Shown here piece by piece: positions 16,245-24,209 of a stretch of DNA of 64,000 nt. The notes beneath the pieces were generated by a model. That model had not been told where the DNA came from. It saw nothing but the letters and a program-made list of their open reading frames with translations, and ran no database searches. Position 1 is the stretch's first letter, and the number at the start of each line of letters is the position of its first letter. Made by a program: the position numbers and the translations under genes. Source of the stretch: Streptoalloteichus tenebrarius (GTDB lineage: Bacteria; Actinomycetota; Actinomycetes; Mycobacteriales; Pseudonocardiaceae); contig NZ_JAMTCP010000028.1 in NCBI RefSeq assembly GCF_024171885.1, positions 1 through 64,000 on the forward strand, given 5' to 3'.

Positions 16245-17474
16245 GTGAGCCAAGCCCCCGTGACCGGAGTGACCGCCGACCGGGTCCCGTTCGACCCTAC
16301 CGACCCGGACTTCGTGGCCGACCCGTATCCGGTGTTCGCCCGGCTGCGGGCCGAGGCCGAGGTGCACCGGCACGACGGCATGGGACTGGCGGTCGCGGTG
16401 TCCCACGCCGCGTGCTCGGCGTTGCTGCGACACCGTTCGCTGGGCCGCATCTGGACCGACGCCCGGCCGGTCGACCAGTTCGCCTCGTTCAACCTGCTGC
16501 ACCGGAACTCGTTGCTGGAGAACGAGCCGCCCACCCACACCCGGCTGCGCCGGCTGGTGGCGGCGGCGTTCGGCCGGGGCCACGTGGAGCGGATGCGTCC
16601 GTGGGTGGAGCGGCTGGCCGACGACCTGGTGGCGGGCCTCGCCGGGCGGATCGCCGACGAGGGCTCGGCGGACCTGCTGGAGCAGGTCGCCGCTCCCCTG
16701 CCGGTGCAGGTGATCGCCGAGCTGCTCGGGGTGCCCGACGCCGACCGCGGCCTGCTCCAGCCGTGGTCGAACGCGATCGTGAAGATGTACGAGTACGACC
16801 TCGACGAGCCGCGCAGGGCGGCCGCCGAGCGCGCGGCCACCGAGTTCGTGGCCTACCTGCGGGAGCTGGTGGCGCTGCGGCGGCGGCAGCCGGGCGAGGA
16901 CCTGGTGAGCGACCTGGTCGCGGTGACCGACGCCGACGGCGGGAAGCTCACCGAGGACGAGCTGGTGGCCACCGCCGTGTTGCTGCTGATGGCGGGGCAC
17001 GAGGCCACGGTGAACGTCGTGGGCAACGGGACGCTGGCGCTGATGCGGCACCGGGACCAGTGGGAGCGGCTGGTCGCCGACCCCGGCCTGCTGGCCACGG
17101 CCACCGAGGAGCTGATCCGGTACGACTCGCCGTTGCAGCTTTTCGAGCGCACGGCCACGGCGGACGTGGAGATCGCGGGCTTCCCGGTGCGCGAGGGCGA
17201 GAAGATCGCCGCGCTGCTCGGGGCGGCGGCCAGGGACCCCGAGGTGTTCGAGGAGCCGGACCGGCTCGACATCGGGCGGACCACCAACCCGCACCTCGGC
17301 TTCGGCGTCGGCATCCACTACTGCCTGGGCGCGCCGCTGGCGAGGGTGGAGGTCCAGGCGGCGCTGGGCGCGCTGGCCCGGCGGCTGCCGCGTCTGGCCC
17401 TGGCCGCCGAGCCGGTGCGGCGGTCGGAGTTCGTCATCCGCGGCCTGCACGACCTGCCGGTCACCAGCGGGTGA
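16245..17474 (+). CDS. Cytochrome P450
   Basis: This 409-aa soluble bacterial P450 monooxygenase has the haem motif FGVGIHYCLG with ligand Cys360, the ExxR pair Glu289/Arg292 in EELIRY, and an I-helix segment MAGHEATVN (249-257). The residue aligned with the oxygen-activating Thr of AGxxT is Ala254, with Thr one position later; similar AGHEA variants exist in actinobacterial CYPs. The frame is open far upstream; the GTG at 16245 matches the usual N-terminus (FDPTDPDFVADPYPVFARLR) and follows a -10 box. No ferredoxin, ferredoxin reductase or biosynthetic cluster is adjacent, so its substrate cannot be guessed. Confidence 0.93.
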   Translation: MSQAPVTGVTADRVPFDPTDPDFVADPYPVFARLRAEAEVHRHDGMGLAVAVSHAACSALLRHRSLGRIWTDARPVDQFASFNLLHRNSLLENEPPTHTRLRRLVAAAFGRGHVERMRPWVERLADDLVAGLAGRIADEGSADLLEQVAAPLPVQVIAELLGVPDADRGLLQPWSNAIVKMYEYDLDEPRRAAAERAATEFVAYLRELVALRRRQPGEDLVSDLVAVTDADGGKLTEDELVATAVLLLMAGHEATVNVVGNGTLALMRHRDQWERLVADPGLLATATEELIRYDSPLQLFERTATADVEIAGFPVREGEKIAALLGAAARDPEVFEEPDRLDIGRTTNPHLGFGVGIHYCLGAPLARVEVQAALGALARRLPRLALAAEPVRRSEFVIRGLHDLPVTSG

Positions 17475-18034
17475 TTCCGCGGTTTTCTTCGCGCTGGGCG
17501 GCTCGGGCGGGGAATGACGTGTGTTGTGGTGACGGTATTCCCCGTCCGAGCCAGAAAATTCAGCCTTCTTCGCGCGATGGGCGACGAGGCGTGATTGCTG
17601 AAGCATGATGACCACGCCATCGTGTGTGGGTGGCGCGGGCACGAGGATGAAGATCTTCATCCGTCCCTGCCGGTGGTGTCACCAGCCTGAGCAGGCTTGA
17701 GGGTGCGGGCAGGGGTGCTCGTGGGGGGCGATGAGCGGAAAACCGTGTCAACTGGTTATTCGTCTGGCAGCCCGAGTTGTCCACAGGATTCCCGCGCTTC
17801 TGGCGCCACAGCCGTCATTTTCCCCCGTGTGGGTGTGCAACGCGGCTTTGTTCTCCACAGGCTTCCGGCAGTTGTCCACAGCTCGCCGGTTCCTCGTTTC
17901 GCGCCGGGTTATTCCTGGCTAGGCTGACAGGGGGTCGCCCCCCCGGGAGGGAGGGGGCTGACCAGGGCAGAGGAAGAGGCGGCGCGGCGGCGGAACCGTC
18001 CGGGTCCCGGGCAGGACCGGGCGGCCGCGTCGGG
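17475..18034. other. Intergenic region carrying repeat element copy A
   Basis: These 560 bp between the P450 and DUF4328 genes are less GC-rich than the surroundings for the first ~380 bases. No frame has both a ribosome binding site and protein-like composition. The right half holds copy A of the dispersed TTGTCCACA/TAGGCT element at 17777-17960. The remainder shows no other recognisable feature. Confidence 0.5.
17777..17960 (+). repeat. Dispersed intergenic element, copy A
   Basis: DnaA-box-like nonamers lie at 17777-17785 (TTGTCCACA), 17851-17859 (TTCTCCACA) and 17872-17880 (TTGTCCACA). A TAGGCT hexamer starts at 17920, exactly 48 bases after the start of the last nonamer, with TTTCGC 17 bp upstream of it (17897-17902). 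A GC-rich foldback runs to 17960. Copies B and C keep the same 48-base spacing. The downstream gene is convergent, so any transcript from this copy would be antisense or short. Confidence 0.7.
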
Positions 18035-18937
18035 TCAGCGGCGCGAGGACGGGTGCGGCGGCCGGAGGAGGGGCTCCTCGGCGTCGACCACCCGCACCAC
18101 CCGCTGGCGGCGGATTCCCGCGGGGTCGGCCGGGGCCAGCAGGCCCGTCAGCATCCGGACCACGTGGATCGTGAACACCGCGACGACCACCGCGGCCGCG
18201 TCGGTCAGCGCGTGCAGCAGCACGGTGTCGGCCTGGGCCTGGAGACTGCTCCGCAGGCCCCACAGCAGGGTGAGACCCGCCAGGACGCCGTTGGCCGCCC
18301 ACGCCGCCCACCACCGGACGACCAGCCGGGACGGGCGGGGTCGCCGGTCCGGGGGCAGGCGCAGGGCCGTGTGCTCCAGCTCGCCGAGGAGCTGACCGGC
18401 CTGCACCAGGTTGAGCCCGGGGGTCAGCAGGCCGACGAGCACCTGCCAGGTGGGCCGCGCCGGCCGCACCTCCGCGAGGTCCGCGGCGGCCTCGCGCGCC
18501 CTGAGCAGCCACAGCACCAGCACGACCGCCGACAGCACCCCGGTGAGCAGGGCCACGACGCCGGCGACCTGGGCCAGGATCTCGGCGGCGCGCACCACGC
18601 CGGCGGAGAGCATGCTGTCGCGGCTCATCGCCAGCAGCACGTACCGCCACAGCTCGGCGAGCGCGCCCAGCCCCGCGCCGCCCGCCGTCAGCCACAGCAG
18701 GGGAACCGCGAGCGCGACGAGCGCCCTGACCCGCTCGACCGGGCCGACCTTGCCCGTCCGCCGCCCCGGCAGGGCGGTCGGCCGCCGCCACGCCAGCATC
18801 GGGAAACCCCACCTCGGCGCCGCCGGGTAGGAGGGCGGCCCGGTGTAGGGCGCGCGCGCTCGTGCAGGGCGCGGGGGGTACGGCGGAGCGGGTGGAGTGG
18901 CCACCCACTCCACCTGCCACGGCTGGCCTGGTCGCAC
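18035..18937 (-). CDS. DUF4328 membrane protein
   Basis: This 300-aa protein has a Pro/Tyr/Ala-rich cytoplasmic N-terminus (~1-60) and then six or so hydrophobic segments with WLLRAREAAADL and the tryptophan-rich WWAAWAANG segment typical of actinobacterial DUF4328 proteins. It ends in a basic tail. The function is unknown. It begins nine bases after the rhodanese stop in the same direction, so the two are probably one transcript. The GTG start has only a weak ribosome binding site. Confidence 0.75.
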   Translation of the reverse strand: MRPGQPWQVEWVATPPAPPYPPRPARARAPYTGPPSYPAAPRWGFPMLAWRRPTALPGRRTGKVGPVERVRALVALAVPLLWLTAGGAGLGALAELWRYVLLAMSRDSMLSAGVVRAAEILAQVAGVVALLTGVLSAVVLVLWLLRAREAAADLAEVRPARPTWQVLVGLLTPGLNLVQAGQLLGELEHTALRLPPDRRPRPSRLVVRWWAAWAANGVLAGLTLLWGLRSSLQAQADTVLLHALTDAAAVVVAVFTIHVVRMLTGLLAPADPAGIRRQRVVRVVDAEEPLLRPPHPSSRR

Positions 18938-18946
18938 CCGGCCGTC

Positions 18947-19294
18947 CTACAGGATGTGCGGCTCGGTGCCGGCCAGCTCGCCGACGACCGGCCGCCCGCT
19001 GGCCGCCCACGCCTTCATGCCGCCGGCCACGTTCACCGCGTCCCACCCGTTCTCGTTCAGGTAGGCGGTGACGCGCGCCGAGCGGCCGCCGGTGCGGCAC
19101 ACCACGAACACGTCGGCGTCGTCGGGCAGCTCCCCGAGCCGGGCCATCAGCTCGCCCATGGGGATGTGCAGGGCGCCCGGGGCGTGGCCCGCCTGCCACT
19201 CGTCGTCCTCGCGGACGTCCAGCAGCACCTGGCCCGCCGCGGGCTCGACCGGAACTTCGTCGACCGTCACTTCCGGCACCTGGTTCAGCGTCAC
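18947..19294 (-). CDS. Rhodanese-domain protein
   Basis: This 115-aa single-domain rhodanese transfers or carries sulfane sulfur on a cysteine persulfide. LLDVREDDEW (24-33), GHAPGALHIP (37-46) and the active-site loop VVCRTGGRS with Cys66 define the family. It is the GlpE/thiosulfate-sulfurtransferase size class and predicted cytoplasmic. A GTG start is used. It lies upstream of the DUF4328 gene with a nine-base gap. Confidence 0.9.
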   Translation of the reverse strand: MTLNQVPEVTVDEVPVEPAAGQVLLDVREDDEWQAGHAPGALHIPMGELMARLGELPDDADVFVVCRTGGRSARVTAYLNENGWDAVNVAGGMKAWAASGRPVVGELAGTEPHIL

Positions 19295-19340
19295 ACCCCG
19301 ATGCTGCCACGTCCGGCCGTAGCGGTGGCGTGAGCCGCCC

Positions 19341-20309
19341 TCATCGCAGCCGCGCGGCCAGCTCCTCGGCGATCCGGGCCAGCCCGGCGTCCGACAGGGG
19401 CAGGGTCGCCCGCCCGGGACCGAAGCGCACGACGGTTCCCGGCTCACTCGGGTCCGGCCGCACGTCACCGCTGCCCCAGCTCCGCACCGTGAGCGTGTAG
19501 GTCCGTCCGCCTGGGCGGTAGATGACGGCGAGCTGCCTCAGCGACTGGAACGGCTCGGTCGGCGTCGCCTCGTACATCTGGAGCACGGTCCCGTCCGGCA
19601 GGACCTTGCGGAACGGCGGCTGGCAGTTGCGGTCGCCGAAGGCGTGGCGGTCGGCGGCCACGAGCGGCTCCTCGCTCACCCGGGACGCCTGCATGGCCAG
19701 GCTGCCGGTGCCCTCCGCGTCCGTCAGGTCCACCTCGACCGCGTACGCGGGACGTCCCCCCGGTCGGGACGGGGGCGGCAGGTCCTCCCGCCTGGGTGGG
19801 GACACCTGGAGCGGCACCCCCGCCGAGCGCACCACCGAGACGAAGGAGGCGAGCTGCTCGTCGCCGATCCGCTCCGGGCCGAAGGACGACAGCACGTCGT
19901 CGGGCACACCGCTGGAACACCACTCCTTGTGGATCACGGGGCGCCCTGACGGCGGTGGGGCGGACATGCCCGTTGACCAGGTTCCGTCCGGCTTCCTCGC
20001 CGGCAGGCTCGCCCGGGGCCAGTCCGGCCCGGCGGCCGCCGTCGCCGTCCCGGCCACTGTCGAGGTCGTGGACGCGGCACCACCCGCGGGGGGAAGCGGT
20101 CGCGCGAGGTCCCGACCGGCCAGGCCGGAGGCCGCCACGCCGACGGCCACCACCGCGACCACCACGCCGACCGCGCCGCCGGCCCTGATCCACCGCAGTC
20201 GGCGTCGGCCCCGGGCCACCACCTCGTCCAGGCCGGTCCTGGCGCTGGGCGCCGGTCCGTCCACGACGTCCCGCAACCACGCCACGACCTCGCGATCCTC
20301 GTCCCGCAT
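19341..20309 (-). CDS. Membrane partner of the second SigE-type sigma factor
   Basis: This 322-aa protein has a short cytoplasmic head (EDREVVAWLRDVVDGPAP), one transmembrane helix (~44-66, GGAVGVVVAVVAVGVAA) and a ~250-residue outer domain with three Cys (WCSSGV and NCQPPF regions). The start lies five bases after the sigma-factor stop. The arrangement matches the pair at 13654-12618, and a regulatory partner of the sigma factor is the best guess. No zinc anti-sigma motif is present. Confidence 0.75.
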   Translation of the reverse strand: MRDEDREVVAWLRDVVDGPAPSARTGLDEVVARGRRRLRWIRAGGAVGVVVAVVAVGVAASGLAGRDLARPLPPAGGAASTTSTVAGTATAAAGPDWPRASLPARKPDGTWSTGMSAPPPSGRPVIHKEWCSSGVPDDVLSSFGPERIGDEQLASFVSVVRSAGVPLQVSPPRREDLPPPSRPGGRPAYAVEVDLTDAEGTGSLAMQASRVSEEPLVAADRHAFGDRNCQPPFRKVLPDGTVLQMYEATPTEPFQSLRQLAVIYRPGGRTYTLTVRSWGSGDVRPDPSEPGTVVRFGPGRATLPLSDAGLARIAEELAARLR

Positions 20310-20314
20310 CCCGC

Positions 20315-20833
20315 TCACCTCGCCGTCCGCGTCGCCTCGCCGCCGAGGGCGGAGTACGCCTCCCGCAGCGCCGCCAGCCCCCGGGAGGCCTGGCTCTTCA
20401 CCGTCCCCGTCGAGCAGCCCATCGCCTCCGCGACCTGTTCGATCGACAGGTCCTGGACGAACCGCAGCACCACCACGGCGCGTTGCCGGTCGGGCAGCCG
20501 GGCCAACGCGGCCAGCAGCGGTCCCCGGGTCTCCGCGGCGTGGAAGGAGCCGGCCGCCCGCGCGTCGACCCGTTCCGGCGGTTCGGCCACCGCCCGTTCC
20601 CTGGCCCGCCGTCGTCGGCGGGTGTTGAGGAACTCGTGGGTGAGGACCTTCCTCAGGTAGGCGTCGACCGTCTCCTCCCGGATGCGCCGCCACCGCGCGT
20701 AGACCTTGACGAACGCGCTCTGCGCCAGCTCCTCGGCCTCGCCCCAGTCGCCGCACAGCGCGAAGGCCGTGCGGCGCGCCGCGTCGAACCGGGCGGTGAA
20801 GTAGTCGGCGAACTCCGCGTCGCGTCCGGCCAT
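20315..20833 (-). CDS. ECF RNA polymerase sigma factor, SigE family (second)
   Basis: This 172-aa ECF sigma factor has region 2 at ~5-75 (FADYFTARFDAARRTAFALCGD, WGEAEELAQSAFVKVY) and region 4 at ~110-160 (LPDRQRAVVVLRFVQDLSIEQVAEAMG, then STGTVKSQASRGLAAL). It is paralogous to the sigma factor at 13163-13654. It heads a two-gene operon with its membrane partner. Its target promoters are unknown. Confidence 0.92.
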   Translation of the reverse strand: MAGRDAEFADYFTARFDAARRTAFALCGDWGEAEELAQSAFVKVYARWRRIREETVDAYLRKVLTHEFLNTRRRRRARERAVAEPPERVDARAAGSFHAAETRGPLLAALARLPDRQRAVVVLRFVQDLSIEQVAEAMGCSTGTVKSQASRGLAALREAYSALGGEATRTAR

Positions 20834-21020
20834 CCCGGCTCCTCCCTGCCCGACACCGCGGCCTGCCCGACACCGCGGTCGGCCTCTCTACGCGCGGGGC
20901 GGGGCCGAGGTTGCATGGGGAGGATCACCGGCGGCGGGAGGTCCTCCGGACGCCCGGGCCGCCGAAAAGGTTGCCGTCACCTGGGGGCATCCTTCTGGCG
21001 GCCGTCGAGGTCAAGGGGGT

Positions 21021-21962
21021 GTGGGTGACACACGACCGCTGTTGACGGGGCTGGTCGTCGGCGCGTTGGTGGCGGGCCTGGCGACGGTCGCGACCAGCCA
21101 GGGGGCGGACGCCTCCGGCTCGCTGTCCATCGAGGGACCGGGACCGGACGCGCCGCCGGACCCCGAGGACCTCGCGACCGCGCCCACCCTGGTGGTCGAG
21201 CCGACCGCGCCGAGCCCCGCGCCTCTTCCGCGGGACGCCGGTTCCGGGGCGTCGGCCGAGCGGGCCCTCGCGGCGGCCAGGGCGGCGGCGCCGGGCACCG
21301 CCCTCGGTGTCGCGGTCTACGACCGGCGGCGGGGCGCGTTCCTGGCCCGGTACGGGGCCGATCGGCGGTTCACCTCGGCGTCGTTGGTCAAGGTGCTGAT
21401 CGCTCTGGAGGCGCTCGACCGGCAGCGGGGCGGGCCGAGCGCCGGTCTGGCCGACCAGCTCCACCAGATGCTCGCGCGGAGCGACGACGGGATCGCGAAC
21501 GTGCTGTGGCCCCAGCACGGCGGGCCGGAGATCGTGCGACGGGTCGCGGCCAGGGCGGGGATGACGCACACGCGCCCGCCGAAGGACCCCGACCGCTGGG
21601 GCGACACCGTGGTCACGGCCGGCGACGTGGTCGCGCTCTACCAGTACGTGGTGGACGAGGCCCCGCCGGCGCACCGCGACCTGCTGCTGCGCGCCCTGCG
21701 CGCGGCTCCCCGGCGCGCCGCCGACAACCTGGACCAGCACTTCGGAATTCCCCGGGCGGCGGGTGGGCGGCCCTGGGCGGTCAAGCAGGGCTGGGCCTGC
21801 TGCCTCCCGGACCGCGTGCTGCACACGACCGGGCTGGTCGGGCCGGGCGACCGGCACATCGTGGTCGTGCTCAGCTCGCACCCGGCCAGACGGAGCCAGT
21901 CGGTGGCCGCCGGGTACGTCACCGCGGCCACCGCCGCCCTCACTCCCCTGCTCACGGGCTGA
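21021..21962 (+). CDS. Exported serine hydrolase (beta-lactamase / DD-peptidase fold)
   Basis: This 313-aa protein has an N-terminal signal or anchor (LLTGLVVGALVAGLATVA, residues 7-24), a Pro/Ala/Asp-rich linker to ~75 and a serine beta-lactamase-like domain. The SxxK motif is Ser121-Leu-Val-Lys124, SDD follows at 154-156, and KQGW stands where KTG is usual. The altered third motif suggests this is not an efficient class A beta-lactamase, and a penicillin-interacting or peptidoglycan-related role is possible. The GTG lies in a GGGGGTGTGGGTG stretch. It is divergent from the sigma operon and convergent with the symporter. Confidence 0.78.
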   Translation: MGDTRPLLTGLVVGALVAGLATVATSQGADASGSLSIEGPGPDAPPDPEDLATAPTLVVEPTAPSPAPLPRDAGSGASAERALAAARAAAPGTALGVAVYDRRRGAFLARYGADRRFTSASLVKVLIALEALDRQRGGPSAGLADQLHQMLARSDDGIANVLWPQHGGPEIVRRVAARAGMTHTRPPKDPDRWGDTVVTAGDVVALYQYVVDEAPPAHRDLLLRALRAAPRRAADNLDQHFGIPRAAGGRPWAVKQGWACCLPDRVLHTTGLVGPGDRHIVVVLSSHPARRSQSVAAGYVTAATAALTPLLTG

Positions 21963-21972
21963 GGGCGCGCCG

Positions 21973-23580
21973 CTAGTGCGGGACCGCCTTCTCGGCTCCG
22001 GCTCCGGTGAGCGCCCTGACCTCCATCTCGGCGTAGCGGGCCGGGTCCGAGGGGTCCCTGGCGAACACCGTGCCGAGGAAACCGAACAGGAAGGAGAGCG
22101 GGATGGACACGATCCCCGGGTTGGACAGGGGGAAGAGGTCGAAGTCCGCGCCGGGGAACATCGCCTTGTCGTTGCCGGACACGGCCGGCGAGAACACGAT
22201 CAGGAGCACGGTCGTGGCGAGCCCGCCGTAGATGCTCCACAGCGCGCCGGAGGTGTTGAACCGCCGCCAGAACAGCGAGTACAGGATCGTGGGCAGGTTC
22301 GCCGACGCCGCCACCGCGAACGCCAGGGCCACCAGGAAGGCGACGTTCTGGCCGTTGGCCACGATGCCGCCGAGGATGGAGACCAGCCCGATCACCACGG
22401 CGGTCGCCCTGGCGACCCTGACCTCCCGCGCCCGGTCGTCCACCCTGCCGCGCTTGATCACGTTCGCGTAGATGTCGTGGGCGAACGACGCCGACGCGGT
22501 GATGGTCAGCCCCGCGACCACGGCCAGGATCGTGGCGAAGGCGACCGCGGCGATCAGGCCGAGCAGCAGCGGGCCGCCCAGCTCCGCGGCGAGCAGGGGC
22601 GCGGCGGAGTTGACCCCGCCCGGCGCGTTCCTGATCGTCTCCGGCCCGACCAGGGCGGCGGCCCCGTACCCGAGCACCAGGGTGAACAGGTAGAACAGCC
22701 CGATCAGCCAGATCGCCCACACCACGGACCGCCGGGCCTCCTTGGCCGTGGGCACGGTGTAGAAGCGCATGAGGATGTGCGGGAGGCCGGCGGTGCCGAG
22801 CACGAGGGCCAGGGCCAGCGACAGGAAGTCCAGGCGGCTCAGCCCGCTGACGCCGTACTGCTTGCCGGGGTCGAGCAGGGCGGCGCCGTTCGGGCCGCCG
22901 CGCTCGACGGCCGCCCCGAGCAGCCCGGAGAGGTCGAGCCCGAACCGGACGAGCACCCACAGCGTCATGGCGGCGGCCCCGGAGATCAGCAGCACCGCCT
23001 TGATGATCTGCACCCACGTGGTGCCGCGCATGCCGCCGACCAGCACGTAGAGGATCATCAGCAGGCCGACGACCGCGATCACCACGGCCTGGCCGCCCCT
23101 GCTGGTCACGCCGAGCAGCAACGCGATGAGGCCGCCGGCCCCCGCCATCTGGGCGAGCAGGTAGAAGAACGACACCGCCAGGGTGGACAGGGCCGCCGCC
23201 ATCCTGACCGGCCGCTGCCGCATCCGGAAGCTGAGCACGTCGGCCATCGTGTAGCGGCCGGTGTTCCGCAACAGCTCGGCGACCAGCAGCAACGCGACGA
23301 GCCACGCCACCAGGAAGCCGATGGAGTACAGGAACCCGTCGTAGCCGTTGATGGCGATCGCCCCGGCGATGCCGAGGAACGAGGCCGCGGACAGGTAGTC
23401 GCCGGAGATGGCGACGCCGTTCTGGGGACCGGTGAACGCGTGGCCGGCGGCGTAGTAGTCGGCGGCGGTCCTGGTGTTCCTGCTCGCCCGGAACACGATC
23501 ACGAGGGTGATCGCCACGAACAGGGTGAAGATCCCGATGTTGAGGACGGGGTCGCCGCCCGCCTGCGCCAGGGCCGTCAC
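21973..23580 (-). CDS. actP: Cation/acetate symporter, solute:sodium symporter family
   Basis: This 535-aa polytopic transporter of the SSS family (ActP/MctC-like) takes up acetate or another short monocarboxylate with a cation. It has ~13 hydrophobic segments, the SSS signature around GDYLSAASFLGIAGAIA, and GGMRGTTWVQIIKAVLL and GTAGLPHILMRFYTV, which are typical of ActP. Its start overlaps the DUF485 stop by four bases, the standard yjcH-actP arrangement. The gene symbol is by family resemblance; pyruvate or propionate are also plausible substrates. Confidence 0.9.
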   Translation of the reverse strand: MTALAQAGGDPVLNIGIFTLFVAITLVIVFRASRNTRTAADYYAAGHAFTGPQNGVAISGDYLSAASFLGIAGAIAINGYDGFLYSIGFLVAWLVALLLVAELLRNTGRYTMADVLSFRMRQRPVRMAAALSTLAVSFFYLLAQMAGAGGLIALLLGVTSRGGQAVVIAVVGLLMILYVLVGGMRGTTWVQIIKAVLLISGAAAMTLWVLVRFGLDLSGLLGAAVERGGPNGAALLDPGKQYGVSGLSRLDFLSLALALVLGTAGLPHILMRFYTVPTAKEARRSVVWAIWLIGLFYLFTLVLGYGAAALVGPETIRNAPGGVNSAAPLLAAELGGPLLLGLIAAVAFATILAVVAGLTITASASFAHDIYANVIKRGRVDDRAREVRVARATAVVIGLVSILGGIVANGQNVAFLVALAFAVAASANLPTILYSLFWRRFNTSGALWSIYGGLATTVLLIVFSPAVSGNDKAMFPGADFDLFPLSNPGIVSIPLSFLFGFLGTVFARDPSDPARYAEMEVRALTGAGAEKAVPH

Positions 23581-23963
23581 GCCGCGCCTCCCTCGGTGGG
23601 GCGCCGCGGGGTCGTGTCCTCCCCGGCGCCCTCGATCCGCTCCCGGATCTCCTCGGCCAGCGGGTCCAGTCTCCTGCCGGCGTGCCGGACGTAGAGCATG
23701 GTGATCGCGAAGGTGGAGACGAACTGGGCCAGCCCGAGCACCAGGCCGAGGTTGATGTTGCCCACCAGGCGCGTGCTCATGAGCCCGTGCGCGTAGTCGG
23801 CCAGCAGCACGTACAGCAGGTACCAGGCGAGGAAGAGGACGGTCGTCGGGAAGACGAAGCGGCGCAGTCTGCGGCGCAGCTCGCGGAACGGCTCACCCGA
23901 CTGGACGGCCAGCCAGGTCTCGGCGTCGGTCGGGCCCCCGGTGGGTCGTTCGGTCATGCTCAC
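23577..23963 (-). CDS. DUF485 membrane protein (YjcH-like)
   Basis: This 128-aa protein has two transmembrane helices (~41-62 and ~77-99) and a charged C-terminus. It matches DUF485, the small partner encoded before acetate symporters. The FRELRRRLRRFVFPTTVLFL entry into helix 1 is characteristic. The GTG at 23963 has GGGGAGG five bases upstream; an ATG two codons later is the alternative. The four-base overlap with the symporter indicates coupled translation. Confidence 0.88.
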   Translation of the reverse strand: MSMTERPTGGPTDAETWLAVQSGEPFRELRRRLRRFVFPTTVLFLAWYLLYVLLADYAHGLMSTRLVGNINLGLVLGLAQFVSTFAITMLYVRHAGRRLDPLAEEIRERIEGAGEDTTPRRPTEGGAA

Positions 23964-24209
23964 TCCGGCCTCCCCAGAGCTGCGCGGCTCGTCGGTCAGG
24001 AAGTCTCGCGAACCGTAGAGAGACGCAGCTCACGCCGTAAGCCTCCGATCGGGGGGCAATTGCCACCCGGGACGGGCGGATCGGCGAGCGGTCGCCCGGG
24101 CACGACAAACGGACCGTGGCACGGGCTGGGCCGTGCGTCCCGCGCCCCTCACCCGTTCGGCCGCGCGGGCCGCGCGGCGGTCACCACGCCGGGTCGGCCC
24201 CGACGGACC

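Noticed and set aside
16245-17474. P450 as part of a natural-product cluster
   Set aside because: No polyketide, peptide, terpene or tailoring genes lie nearby.
17777-17960. Possible origin of replication from DnaA-box-like motifs
   Set aside because: Only two or three boxes occur per site, three sites exist, and dnaA, dnaN or gyrB are absent.
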